Assembly (NCBI GenBank): GCA_038239345.1
Contig: JBBSEX010000018.1
Location: forward strand, 1 to 64,000
DNA length: 64,000 nucleotides
Source: JBBSEX01 sp038239345
GTDB lineage: Bacteria; Acidobacteriota; Terriglobia; Bryobacterales; Bryobacteraceae
Direction of reading: 5' to 3'
The first letter of the stretch is position 1. Every line of letters starts with the position of its first letter. The notes under the pieces were generated by a model. That model worked only from the letters and a program-made list of their open reading frames with translations. It did not search any database and was not told the origin of the DNA. Made by a program: the position numbers and the translations under genes. Shown in pieces: positions 9,227-17,681 of the stretch.

Positions 9227-9427
9227 TCAGCGGTAACTCCAGTCGTCCGCTCGGCACACAACAACCCGCCCGCAGCCAATATCTCGCAATTTCAGGGCGA
9301 GCGAATCCGCTGTCCCAGTCCAATACACAAGCCAACAGGATGAGTGAAAAGGTTTGCCGCCGATTTCACGGACGGCGGAGACTAAAGCATTGGAGGCCGA
9401 TGTATCGGCCGAAATAAGGTAGTGCAT
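9227..9427 (-). CDS. Small protein, possible Cas2/SinR-like fold
   Basis: This 66-residue frame lies 55 bases upstream of cas3 on the same strand. It starts MHYLISADTSASNALVSAV and continues with GGKPFHSSCWLVYWTG, LKLRDIGCGRVVVCRADDW and a short end. The layout (strand YLIS-D, helix ending in a glycine pair, strand SSCWLV, helix, strand GRVVV, terminal DW) follows the small Cas2-like proteins often annotated as SinR family. It is shorter than true Cas2 (about 90) and lacks its usual C-terminal extension. If real it would be the first gene of the cas operon. Resemblance was judged by eye only, and an alternative is a chance ORF in the cas3 5' region. Confidence 0.5.
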   Translation of the reverse strand: MHYLISADTSASNALVSAVREIGGKPFHSSCWLVYWTGTADSLALKLRDIGCGRVVVCRADDWSYR

Positions 9428-9518
9428 CGTCGTTTGCGCCTTTCATCTTCGAGACGCCGCCGATGGTAGACTGAGGTTGTGAGAACAGTGCTGGCCATCG
9501 GTCGGCGCTTACTTTAAT

Positions 9519-9547
9519 GAACGGGGTCACGGCAAATGACCCCGTTC
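9519..9547 (+). terminator. Hairpin, possible intrinsic terminator
   Basis: A perfect 11-bp stem GAACGGGGTCA / TGACCCCGTTC (9519-9529 with 9537-9547) encloses a 7-base loop and is followed on the plus strand by CTGGTTTTGTAG. The T-tract is short, so termination is plausible but not certain. No plus-strand gene is known upstream. On the minus strand it lies between hsdR and the cas genes. Confidence 0.45.
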
Positions 9548-9596
9548 TGGTTTTGTAGAGCACTTTCGATACTACGCCTGACCGCCGCGAAATGCA

Positions 9597-9684
9597 AGAG
9601 ATTTCGAGCCTAGTAAGTTGCATTCTTATCGGTGCCAATGCTACGATTCTAGTCGTCTCATTGAAGCCTAGGCTCGAAATCTCT
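9597..9684. repeat. Perfect 17-bp inverted repeat around a 54-base centre
   Basis: The arms are AGAGATTTCGAGCCTAG at 9597-9613 and its exact reverse complement at 9668-9684. The unit of 88 bases could be a small palindromic insertion (MITE-like or REP-like) or a structured transcript end. No target-site duplication was recognised and no second copy was noticed in this window. Confidence 0.6.
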
Positions 9685-9707
9685 CCGAACCGCATCCGGC
9701 AACATCT

Positions 9708-9727
9708 CCGGGACTGATCAGTCCCGG
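9708..9727. repeat. Perfect 20-bp palindrome
   Basis: CCGGGACTGATCAGTCCCGG is its own reverse complement and lies about 60 bases downstream of the hsdR stop. It could be the stem of a terminator for the hsd operon or a protein-binding dyad. There is no long T-tract next to it on either strand. Confidence 0.55.
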
Positions 9728-9787
9728 CCTCATTAAAGTCATCGGTCAGGCCGGTGACAACAGGTCGAGAGAGATTTGCGTCGTAAA

Positions 9788-12700
9788 CTACGGTGCAGTT
9801 GAGGCAGATGTGACGCTCGCGCGTAATCGCAATGCCTCGTAGAGTTGCGCCGGGCCCAGAAGAATGTCCCGCAGTCCGCTACGCACTCGTTCGGATTCCA
9901 GCGCCTGCTTGCTCATCGTATTGTGAGCCGCGAGCGCGTCCATGATTGCGTTCAGCAGTTCATTCGAGAGATCCGGTGAGTTGGCGAACTGCTCCTTTGT
10001 GTTGTTGGCCGCCTGCTGCATCAGGATCACGGATTCGAGCAGTTTGCCTCTGATCACGTTATTCACATAGACAAGCCGGTCGTCCTCGGTCAACTCGCCT
10101 TCAAACAGATCGTTTACCCTGGTGATGATCTCGGCGAGGCGCGCCTTCTCTTTTTCCTGAACCGAGCCGCCGCCGGATTCCGTCAACGGATTCAGTTTTG
10201 GGCTTTCTCCGTCGCTGAGCGGGACCTGCCGTTTGCCCTGGCTCCTCAGGTTGTGGTGCGTGAGAATCACCTGCGAAAGGTCGATCCCTTCGCGTTCGCG
10301 CCCGAATTCCAGAAGCGGCAACAGGCGCTTGTAGAAGATGAAGCGCTTCTCGATGGCAGTATTACCGTAGTCGAAGATCTGCGAAAGAAACGCGTACATC
10401 CGCTGGAAGACGGTCATGTCGTGCTTGAACAGCACGAGGCCATTTAATTCGTTCCTGGCGTCATCCCCACCTTTCGCGTCATTCCGGGCACCGGCTGCCC
10501 TCGCCCGCTCCTGTGCCGCTTTGTATCTGACGAGCAGGCGCGAGGCCACCGGTTCCAGTGCGGCGGCGAGATCGCTTTGCTTCGATTTCGGATTCAACTC
10601 CACTTCGACGACACGATTGACCTCGAACTCGTCGTAGAAGCCCGCCGCATCGAGCTTCATGCGCAGGTCATAGACAAGGTGGGGGTCGGTAACACTGGAA
10701 AGCTCTGCTGTCTCGTAGTAGGTTTTGAACGCGGTGAGGATTTCCTGGGGATCGTTCACGAAGTCCACAACGTAGGTCGTGTCTTTCCCAGGATAGGCGC
10801 GATTGAGCCGCGACAAGGTCTGTACCGCAGTGATGCCCGCGAGCCGCTTGTCGACATACATGCCGCAGAGAAGCGGCTGGTCAAAGCCCGTCTGGAACTT
10901 GTTCGCCACCAGCAGGATTTGATACTCATCGGTATTGAAGGCTTCGCGTATCTCTCGCCCTTTGAGGTTGGGGTTGAGCGACCTGCTGGTCTCTGAGAAG
11001 GGATCAGGGCCGGATTCGGAATCATTAATTTCCCCGGAGAAGGCGACCAACGTGGCGAATTTGTAGCCCTGATTCCTGATGTATTTGTCGATGGCGAGTT
11101 GCCAGCGCACGGCCTCCAGACGGCTGGCCACTACGACCATGGCCTTGGCTTTGCCGTTCAACATCGGCGTTACATTCTCACGGAAGTGTTCGACAACCAC
11201 TTGGACCTTCTGAGAGATGTTGTACGGGTGCAGACGAACCCAGCGCATAATCCCTTTCAAGGCTTCGCTGCGCTCGACTTCCTTTTCGTTGATTTCTTTT
11301 CCGTTATGGGCGAGTTTGAACGCCAGCTTGTAGGGTGTGTAGTTCTGCAGAACGTCGAGGATGAAGCCCTCCTCAATCGCCTGGCGCATCGAATACACGT
11401 GGAATGGGGTTGGCACGTTAGTGGCGCTCGCCGGTAACTCCGGCCTCGGGCGCGTTCCGAACAACTCCAGTGTCTTGGCCTTCGGTGTCGCGGTGAACGC
11501 GACATAGGTGATACCGCCTTCGGCAGAGCGCGCGGTCATCTGGGCCGCGAGGATGTCTTCGCTGCTGACCTGCCCGCCGTCAGCAAGTTCCTGTAGTTCC
11601 TCCACCGACAACACGGCTTTCAGCTTCGCGGCAGCCTCGCCGGTTTGCGAGGAGTGCGCCTCATCCGCGATCACTGCGAACCGCTTGCCCTGCGTGGCGG
11701 CGAGTTCCTGAACTGCCTTCAATGCGAAAGGAAACGTCTGGATGGTGCAGACGACGATTTTCTTCCCCCCGGCGAGAGCATCGGCCAATTCGCCGCTCTT
11801 GCTGGCGGACTCGCCTTTGATTGTCGCGACCACTCCCGTCGTGCGGCCAAAATCGAAGACGGCATCCGCCAGTTGGGAATCGAGAACGGTTCGGTCCGAG
11901 ACAACCAAAACCGTATCGAACATCTTCTGGTGTTCTGCATTGTGCAGATCTGCGAGGAAGTGTGCGGACCAGGCGATGGAATTGGTTTTACCGGAGCCCG
12001 CCGAATGCTGGATCAGGTATTTCCCGCCAGCGCCTTCGGCCAACACCGCCGCCTGTAGTTTCCGCGTAGCGTCGAGCTGGTGATAGCGCGGAAAGATGAT
12101 TTTGGTAATCTGCTTCTTCGTGTCCTTCTGGGCAACGATGTATCGTCCCAGGATTTCGAGCCAGCTTTCGCGCGCCCAGACTTCCTCCCACAGGTAAGCG
12201 GTGCGGTGACCACCCTTTTCGTTGGGAGGATTGCCCGCTGCTCCATGGTCGCCTCGATTGAACGGCAGGAACTTCGTCGCGGTGCCGTTCAGTTGCGTAA
12301 CCATCATGGCCTCGCTGTTACTGATGGCGAAATGCACGAGCGCACCGTTGGGGAAACCAAGCAGGGGCTCCGGTTTGCTTTGACCTCTGGGGCGCGGATC
12401 ACGGTCGAAGCGGTACTGATCGACGGCGTCCTCCACAGACTGCGTGAAGTCGCTTTTCAGTTCGCAGGTGGCGACCGGGATGCCATTGAGGAACAGGGCA
12501 AGATCGAGGGCGTTTTCGTTGTGAACGGAATACCGGACCTGGCGGACAACGCGCAGACGGTTAGCGCCGTAGCGCGCGAGGATCTCGGGGTTCATCGCCA
12601 GCGCGGGCTTGAACTGTGCGAGCGAGAGTGGTTGGCGCAGGCCGAGCAGTTCGATGCCGTGGCGGAGGACGTCGAGGGTGCCACGCTGATTGATCGTCTC

Positions 12701-12931
12701 GCGCAGACGAGTGAGGACGACGCTGACGGCCTGCTGGGGGCCATGGTTCTTGCAGAGCTGCGCCCACGACTGGTGCTGAGTGGCCTCCAGCCACGCGACG
12801 ACATCGATAGGAAACAATGCCAGTTCGCGGTCATAGCCAGCCGAGCCGTCCGGAGCGCAGAGCCAGTCGTGGTCCGCGAGGTATTCGCAGATTTCGTCTT
12901 CGAGGTGAATTTCTTTATGTAAACTGCTCAC
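9788..12931 (-). CDS. hsdR: Type I restriction enzyme, R subunit
   Basis: This 1047-residue HsdR is the DNA-translocating endonuclease subunit of a type I restriction-modification complex. The N-terminal nuclease has the catalytic ELK (GIPVATCELKSDFTQSVEDA). The motor follows with Walker A (IQHSAGSGKTNSIAW), DEAH box (FAVIADEAHSSQ), TAT motif (VAFTATPKAKT) and the late motifs FQTGFDQPLL and QTLSRLNRAYPGK. A helical C-terminal region should bind the methylase core. The GTG start overlaps the hsdS stop by four bases (GTGA). Length and motifs indicate a complete enzyme. Confidence 0.96.
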   Translation of the reverse strand: MSSLHKEIHLEDEICEYLADHDWLCAPDGSAGYDRELALFPIDVVAWLEATQHQSWAQLCKNHGPQQAVSVVLTRLRETINQRGTLDVLRHGIELLGLRQPLSLAQFKPALAMNPEILARYGANRLRVVRQVRYSVHNENALDLALFLNGIPVATCELKSDFTQSVEDAVDQYRFDRDPRPRGQSKPEPLLGFPNGALVHFAISNSEAMMVTQLNGTATKFLPFNRGDHGAAGNPPNEKGGHRTAYLWEEVWARESWLEILGRYIVAQKDTKKQITKIIFPRYHQLDATRKLQAAVLAEGAGGKYLIQHSAGSGKTNSIAWSAHFLADLHNAEHQKMFDTVLVVSDRTVLDSQLADAVFDFGRTTGVVATIKGESASKSGELADALAGGKKIVVCTIQTFPFALKAVQELAATQGKRFAVIADEAHSSQTGEAAAKLKAVLSVEELQELADGGQVSSEDILAAQMTARSAEGGITYVAFTATPKAKTLELFGTRPRPELPASATNVPTPFHVYSMRQAIEEGFILDVLQNYTPYKLAFKLAHNGKEINEKEVERSEALKGIMRWVRLHPYNISQKVQVVVEHFRENVTPMLNGKAKAMVVVASRLEAVRWQLAIDKYIRNQGYKFATLVAFSGEINDSESGPDPFSETSRSLNPNLKGREIREAFNTDEYQILLVANKFQTGFDQPLLCGMYVDKRLAGITAVQTLSRLNRAYPGKDTTYVVDFVNDPQEILTAFKTYYETAELSSVTDPHLVYDLRMKLDAAGFYDEFEVNRVVEVELNPKSKQSDLAAALEPVASRLLVRYKAAQERARAAGARNDAKGGDDARNELNGLVLFKHDMTVFQRMYAFLSQIFDYGNTAIEKRFIFYKRLLPLLEFGREREGIDLSQVILTHHNLRSQGKRQVPLSDGESPKLNPLTESGGGSVQEKEKARLAEIITRVNDLFEGELTEDDRLVYVNNVIRGKLLESVILMQQAANNTKEQFANSPDLSNELLNAIMDALAAHNTMSKQALESERVRSGLRDILLGPAQLYEALRLRASVTSASTAP

Positions 12932-14271
12932 GCGGCGGCTTCCTCTTCGCGGGCGGAAGCCTGGAGGCCGCGCACGTCGATTTTGCCGGTGACGGCGGCG
13001 GATATGAGGGCGGTGCGACGTTCCTGAAGGAGTACGATTGCAGTGTTGGATTCGGCGATCAACTCATCTATTTCTCGTGTCCTCTTCGTGATGGCGTCCG
13101 CGATACTTCGCTGCTCGTCCGCGGTGGGGAAAAACAGTGAGAGGGATAGGAAGGCATCAGGCTCAAGACGCCATTGCGCCAATCTAATGCCGTTGGAAAT
13201 GGATAAGTATGTGCTTACCACGGGTTGCGAACGCAACAACAAATGGAGGTAGAGAGGGAAGTCCTCGTGGATGGGGGAAAATACAACGTAGTCGGGGCTT
13301 GTGATTCCCTCGAGGTCGCTTATGCCAAGGGAGCCTTGCCAGGCCTTCATTTTGTTAACCACGAGATCGCCCGGTTCTACGAGTTGATAATTCGTCAAGT
13401 CGTCTGGTGTTTTGTTGTAGTTATCAGTCCTGGAATCCTTCCGAATAACGCCGTAATCGCGATAAACAGAAAGCACTTCTTTGCTTTGAAAACCTTGGCG
13501 TTTTTGTTGCCTAAACAGCCGGCCTAGTCGTTTGGGCACCCAATGCTGCGGTACCATCCCAAGCCATTCTATGCCCGAATCCTTCATCGCAGCAAATTTG
13601 TTAAGGCCCTTAGTGACGGCGTGGGAGACGACTGCCTTGCTCTTCTCCTTAAGAAGGTCTATCAGTCGGTGCTGCTCGGCGATCAACGCATCTAATTTTG
13701 CAGCCTCTCGGTCGAGGAACGCAGCGATGTCAGCCTGTTCAGGCTCTGGGGGAAGCGGTATTGCAAGGTTGTCCAAAGCGTACTGACTCAGCCCTACGCG
13801 GGTTAGACCATTCGCCTCGGTTTCAAGACGGGATCGGACATAGGATGAATCGAACAGCCACTTGACAAACGCCCCGCACGTGCCCGTATACGATCGAACG
13901 ACAGCCAAATGGTAGCCGCAGATTACTCCTGGTAAGTCATCAGGGACGTAGGCTGCGATTCCAATGTCGTCGGCTGTTTCCGAGTCCTTCGTAACCAACG
14001 TGTCGCCCGCTCGCAAGCTAAACTTCTCAATCTGAGCGGGCGATGCCGTAGCTTCCATGAAGGCGATGTCCGCGGTAATTCGGTCCCTGTAATACACGTC
14101 TGTGTAGTTACACAGACGCACAAGTGTCTCACCCTCGTAAGCTTTCTTGTCGACGTTGCTTGGAAAGACATCGCCGACGCGTTTCAGGGGTTTGACATCC
14201 CAATGAACCGGAATCAGACCGAGCCTTTCCGCTGCGCTCTCTTTATAGCTCTCATAAGGTCGCAGGCTCAT
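12928..14271 (-). CDS. hsdS: Type I restriction enzyme, S (specificity) subunit
   Basis: This 447-residue HsdS has two target recognition domains, each starting with the family pattern: LIPVHWDVKPLKRVGDVF near residue 20 and IEWLGMVPQHWVPKRLGRL near 235. Each is followed by a helical spacer with the conserved ALI/LI..R pattern (DREAAKLDALIAEQHRLIDLL and ITKRTREIDELIAESNTAI). The two domains define the two halves of the bipartite recognition site. It overlaps hsdM and hsdR by four bases on either side. The recognised sequence cannot be predicted from the protein alone. Confidence 0.95.
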   Translation of the reverse strand: MSLRPYESYKESAAERLGLIPVHWDVKPLKRVGDVFPSNVDKKAYEGETLVRLCNYTDVYYRDRITADIAFMEATASPAQIEKFSLRAGDTLVTKDSETADDIGIAAYVPDDLPGVICGYHLAVVRSYTGTCGAFVKWLFDSSYVRSRLETEANGLTRVGLSQYALDNLAIPLPPEPEQADIAAFLDREAAKLDALIAEQHRLIDLLKEKSKAVVSHAVTKGLNKFAAMKDSGIEWLGMVPQHWVPKRLGRLFRQQKRQGFQSKEVLSVYRDYGVIRKDSRTDNYNKTPDDLTNYQLVEPGDLVVNKMKAWQGSLGISDLEGITSPDYVVFSPIHEDFPLYLHLLLRSQPVVSTYLSISNGIRLAQWRLEPDAFLSLSLFFPTADEQRSIADAITKRTREIDELIAESNTAIVLLQERRTALISAAVTGKIDVRGLQASAREEEAAA

Positions 14272-16010
14272 GCCGAGAGGCCCTCAATCATTGCCTTGAT
14301 GCGGTCGGTAGATGCCTTCAGATCCGCGTCAATCGCGCTCAATTCACGCGGCGGTTCGAAAACGTAGTAATGTCGGTTGAATGGAATCTCGTAGCCGACT
14401 TTGGTCTTTTCCTGATCGATCCACGCGTCCGGCGCGTGCGGCAGGACCTCACGCTTGAAGTAATCGGCCACCTCCTCCGATAGCGGTACATTTTCCGTAT
14501 CGCGCAGGTTGGAGTCAGGCTGGGGTTTGCCCTTTGTCTTACCCTTCTCGGCTAGGATGGTCTTGCCCTTCGCATCCCGGAGAGGTCGTTCCACGGTGAT
14601 GGTGCGGTAGCCAAACTCCGTGTTGTGGAAAATCCGTGAAATCGGCTTTCTGTCATCGTTCTTCTCCAAGAAGCCGCCGAAAAGCCGCGTGATTTCTTCG
14701 ATGTGCTCGTCCGACAATTCCTTGCGCTTGCTGCCCAGGGTCTTTCGCATCTTTTGCCAGAATGCACTCGCGTCGATGAGTTGCAACTTGCCCTTGCGCT
14801 GTTCCGGCTTCCGATTGCTCAGAATCCAGACGTAAGTAGAGATACCTGTGTTGTAAAACATGTCGGTTGGCAGGCCAATGATCGCCTCCACCAGATCGTT
14901 CTCCAGCACGTAGCGCCGGATTTCGCTTTCACCCGAGCCAGCCCCTCCGGTGAAAAGCGGCGAGCCGTTCAGCACGATCCCAAACCGGCTGCCACCCTCG
15001 ACCGCTGGGCGCATCTTGCTCAGAAGATGCAGCAGGAAGAGCAAGGAGCCATCGGAGACGCGGGGCAGTCCCGGTCCAAAACGGCCATTGAATCCCTGCG
15101 TCTCATGCTCTTTGCGGATTTCCTTCTCGACTTTTTTCCACTCAACTCCGAAGGGCGGATTCGAGAGCATGTAGTCGAACTTCTTATGGGCATGACCATC
15201 ATCCGAAAACGTGTTGCCGAAGACGATGTTCGCGACATCCTGCCCCTTGATTAACATGTCGGCCTTGCAGATCGCGTAGGACTCCGGGTTGAGTTCCTGG
15301 CCGAACATCGTCAACCGAGCTTTTGGGTTGTGCTCCGCGAGATATTCGCCGGCAACAGAGAGCATACCGCCCGTCCCTGCGGTCGGGTCATAGATCGTGC
15401 GAACGATTCCAGGCTTTGCCAACACGTCATCGTCTTCGATGAAGAGCAGATTGACCATGAGCCGGATCACTTCGCGAGGGGTGAAATGCTCCCCGGCTGT
15501 TTCGTTCGAGATCTCGGCGAATTTGCGGATCAGCTCTTCAAAGACCAACCCCATCTGGCTGTTGCTGACTTTTCCGGGATGGAGATCGACCTGGGCAAAG
15601 CGCTCGGTGACGAGATAGAGCAGGCCACCTTTGGCGAGGCGCTCGATCTGGCCGTAGAACTCAAAGCGTTCAAAGATGTCGCGCACCGCCGGCGCAAAGG
15701 CCTGGATATAGCTGAAGAGGTTCTCGCGAATGTGGTCCTGGTCGCCCATGAGTTTCTTCATGTCAAGGGGCGAGGTGTTGTAGAAGCTTTGGCCGGCTTT
15801 GCGGAGGAGGAAGGGCTCAGGCGCGAGATCCTGCTTTTGTTTGGCGGCAAGTTCGGCGAGGACTGTGGCCTTAGTAGATTCGAGGACGCAGTCGAGTCGG
15901 CGGAGGACGGTGAACGGGAGGATGACCTTGCCGTATTCGGACTGTTTGTAGTCGCCACGCAGGAGGTCCGCGACCGACCAGATGAAAGAGGACAGAGATT
16001 GTTGAGTCAT
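14268..16010 (-). CDS. hsdM: Type I restriction enzyme, M (methyltransferase) subunit
   Basis: This 580-residue HsdM is the N6-adenine methyltransferase. It has an N-terminal HsdM helical domain (MTQQSLSSFIWSVADLLRG), the S-adenosylmethionine motif DPTAGTGGML around residue 210 and the catalytic NPPFG motif (MLSNPPFGVEWKK) around 285. It begins 34 bases after the AbiEii-like gene and is coupled to hsdS by ATGA. The toxin-antitoxin pair and the R-M genes may share a promoter. Confidence 0.96.
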   Translation of the reverse strand: MTQQSLSSFIWSVADLLRGDYKQSEYGKVILPFTVLRRLDCVLESTKATVLAELAAKQKQDLAPEPFLLRKAGQSFYNTSPLDMKKLMGDQDHIRENLFSYIQAFAPAVRDIFERFEFYGQIERLAKGGLLYLVTERFAQVDLHPGKVSNSQMGLVFEELIRKFAEISNETAGEHFTPREVIRLMVNLLFIEDDDVLAKPGIVRTIYDPTAGTGGMLSVAGEYLAEHNPKARLTMFGQELNPESYAICKADMLIKGQDVANIVFGNTFSDDGHAHKKFDYMLSNPPFGVEWKKVEKEIRKEHETQGFNGRFGPGLPRVSDGSLLFLLHLLSKMRPAVEGGSRFGIVLNGSPLFTGGAGSGESEIRRYVLENDLVEAIIGLPTDMFYNTGISTYVWILSNRKPEQRKGKLQLIDASAFWQKMRKTLGSKRKELSDEHIEEITRLFGGFLEKNDDRKPISRIFHNTEFGYRTITVERPLRDAKGKTILAEKGKTKGKPQPDSNLRDTENVPLSEEVADYFKREVLPHAPDAWIDQEKTKVGYEIPFNRHYYVFEPPRELSAIDADLKASTDRIKAMIEGLSA

Positions 16011-16044
16011 GAGGTCCGGTTTATAGAGCCGATAAACAATGCCT

Positions 16045-16998
16045 TCACAAGAGCTTAGCTAATGTCGTAATCGTGGGAAGCGCCGCGTCGAAATCGATTG
16101 GCCGGTCGTACACCATGTCGCGCAGAAAATCCGTGTACCGCTTGGCGAAGCCTGCATCCGTCGCCATGATCTGCACGGCCCGGATCGTCTCTCTGACGGG
16201 GTCCTCACGGTAGGCAGGAAACTGATGGCCGTAGACTTCGACATCCCCCAGCATGATCCGCCGCGCCAATTCGGCAGCTTCGACGGGATTGTAGTGTTCG
16301 CGGAACGCGTGCAAGTCATACATGTGGCGCACGAGAGTGGCATCACGTGGCCCACCTGCCGCAGCGAACTCGGCACCGGCGCGCCGCGTGAGCGCCACGA
16401 ATTTCTCTGCGGCCGTCTCGACAAGGGAAACGCACGAGATCGCGGCCACTTCGGAAGGGCGCTTGAGAGCTTCGGAAATAAATGAGATGACAGGTAATCT
16501 AACCGGCGCAGTTCGCAGGGGCCACACAGCAGTTTCGATCTGGATCTCCGGCCGTAAACTGCCGGTCCCTTCGGACACCGGCGCGTAGGGCAGGCGATAT
16601 AGGGTGTACCGGCTGGCGTTGCCCGACTCGCGTTGGGCAGGATTTTTCGGATCGAAGACGAAACCCGCTGCCTGCAGAGCGTTTGTAATTACGTCACGGA
16701 GCTGACGAAGCGCCGGACGGGTGGGCGCATCATGAGAGATGATTTTCAGATCAATGTCTTCGGACATACGCCGAATGAGACGGTGCGCACGGCTTAGGGC
16801 GGTACCGCCTCCGAAAACCAACCGGAACGGCGAGGTAGCCGCGGAGTTGATCGCCGCAAGCGCCCTGACCACGTACCAATCCTTTTCAACGAGTGCAGGA
16901 CTCGGCAGTCCAAAATATTCCTGGACTTCGATCAAATCCCGAAGAGAGGGTTTGTTGTTGCCGGAATCATTTGGCAAGGACGAGTTCCCGTTTACCAT
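16045..16998 (-). CDS. AbiEii-like nucleotidyltransferase toxin
   Basis: This 317-residue protein belongs to the AbiEii/AbiGii toxin family of DNA polymerase beta-type nucleotidyltransferases. It shows the GG.T.L.R and acidic motifs: LVFGGGTALSRAHRL, then MSEDIDLKI with the two metal-binding aspartate/glutamate positions. AbiE toxins stop cell growth on phage infection, probably by modifying a nucleic acid target. The frame opens at 17037, but the ATG at 16998 has a GGAGG eight bases upstream and overlaps the antitoxin end by 32 bases, as common in such pairs. Confidence 0.88.
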   Translation of the reverse strand: MVNGNSSLPNDSGNNKPSLRDLIEVQEYFGLPSPALVEKDWYVVRALAAINSAATSPFRLVFGGGTALSRAHRLIRRMSEDIDLKIISHDAPTRPALRQLRDVITNALQAAGFVFDPKNPAQRESGNASRYTLYRLPYAPVSEGTGSLRPEIQIETAVWPLRTAPVRLPVISFISEALKRPSEVAAISCVSLVETAAEKFVALTRRAGAEFAAAGGPRDATLVRHMYDLHAFREHYNPVEAAELARRIMLGDVEVYGHQFPAYREDPVRETIRAVQIMATDAGFAKRYTDFLRDMVYDRPIDFDAALPTITTLAKLL

Positions 16999-17383
16999 CG
17001 GAGAGCCTCCGGGAGAACCGTCCCTTGACGCGCACAACCGGGTTGACCGGCACCTGTGTTGAACGCCCTTCGTTATAAGCCCGCTCTGCTTCCGTCGGCT
17101 CCCACCTCACCCCGAGTTTAGTGAGCGCCTGGCGCGCTGCCCCAGGGAATCCGTTTTGAGCGAAGAGAACGGGGTTGCCTGAAAGATTCGATACGACAGC
17201 GCGACCGTAGACGCCGTAGCCCAGGCGCACTAGGCGATTGTCCTGCACGAGAGCGCGAAGGACACGGAGGACCTGATCCTCGCCGCCAAGATCGCGGAAC
17301 TCGCGCGGCAAGAACACATCCTCGCCGGACTTCCTGGCGATTCGTGCCTCAATCTTTCCCCGCAATGTCTTTCGTTCGCGCAT
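16967..17383 (-). CDS. DUF6088 (AbiEi-like) antitoxin and transcriptional repressor
   Basis: This 138-residue protein has the DUF6088 pattern: an N-terminal winged-helix region with DVFLPREFRDLGGEDQVLR and LVRLGYGVYGR, then a conserved C-terminal half with NPVVRVKGRF. Members pair with AbiEii-type toxins and usually repress their own operon. It precedes and overlaps the toxin gene. Direct repeats overlapping the promoter (17398-17434) are good candidate binding sites. Confidence 0.85.
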   Translation of the reverse strand: MRERKTLRGKIEARIARKSGEDVFLPREFRDLGGEDQVLRVLRALVQDNRLVRLGYGVYGRAVVSNLSGNPVLFAQNGFPGAARQALTKLGVRWEPTEAERAYNEGRSTQVPVNPVVRVKGRFSRRLSDGKRELVLAK

Positions 17384-17397
17384 GTCCCTTTGCCGTG

Positions 17398-17434
17398 CAA
17401 AAACCCGACACTCATAGTATACAAAAACCCGACA
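17398..17434 (-). promoter_or_regulatory. Toxin-antitoxin promoter with direct-repeat operator
   Basis: On the minus strand TGTCGGGTTTTTG occurs twice (17434-17422 and 17410-17398), 24 bases apart. A perfect-looking -10 hexamer, TATACT (17421-17416), lies between the copies. It is 33 bases upstream of the antitoxin ATG. A repressor sitting on both copies would cover the -10 box, fitting autoregulation by the DUF6088 protein. Confidence 0.7.
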
Positions 17435-17681
17435 GGCGCAGCGTGAATTCGCCGGGTGAATTTCGGGCGCTCGCTTGCGGAGCTGGGTCTGCCATGCCTA
17501 AACTCGGATTGTGGCCACGAGGCCGGTAGTGAACACTCCATTATGCTTCCGCCCCCCGAGCAGAGACTGCAACGGTTTTGCAACGGTCCTCGGGAAAACC
17601 GGTGAAAAGCAGGGAAACAGCATCGTTGTGATTTCAACAACATGCACGTCCGGGATACACCAGGAAACCCTGTCAAGTGCT
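17435..17681. other. Gene-free junction between the toxin-antitoxin operon and the tRNA fragment
   Basis: No convincing gene was found in these 247 bases. They contain a 9-base direct repeat, TGCAACGGT, at 17568-17576 and 17579-17587. Its 11-base period puts both copies on the same DNA face, as for a recombinase or excisionase arm site. The segment just before the tRNA fragment (AAGTGCT) does not match the expected 5' half of a tRNA-Leu anticodon stem. Confidence 0.5.

Larger units (their letters stand above)
9428..9787. other. Gene-free spacer between cas operon and hsd operon, rich in inverted repeats
   Basis: About 360 bases without a convincing gene separate the small gene upstream of cas3 from the 3' end of hsdR. 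It should contain the cas operon promoter (near 9430-9510) and the hsdR transcription end. Three separate dyads are listed on their own lines. A 109-residue frame across it (9366-9695, minus) is ruled by these inverted repeats and does not look like a protein. Confidence 0.6.

Noticed and set aside
9366..9695. 109-residue minus-strand frame between cas3 and hsdR
   Set aside because: It spans the long inverted repeat and the terminator-like hairpin, has no recognisable motif and overlaps the more protein-like small gene at 9227-9427.
12080..12922. 280-residue plus-strand open frame
   Set aside because: Antisense to hsdR; the opposite strand encodes well-supported HsdR sequence.
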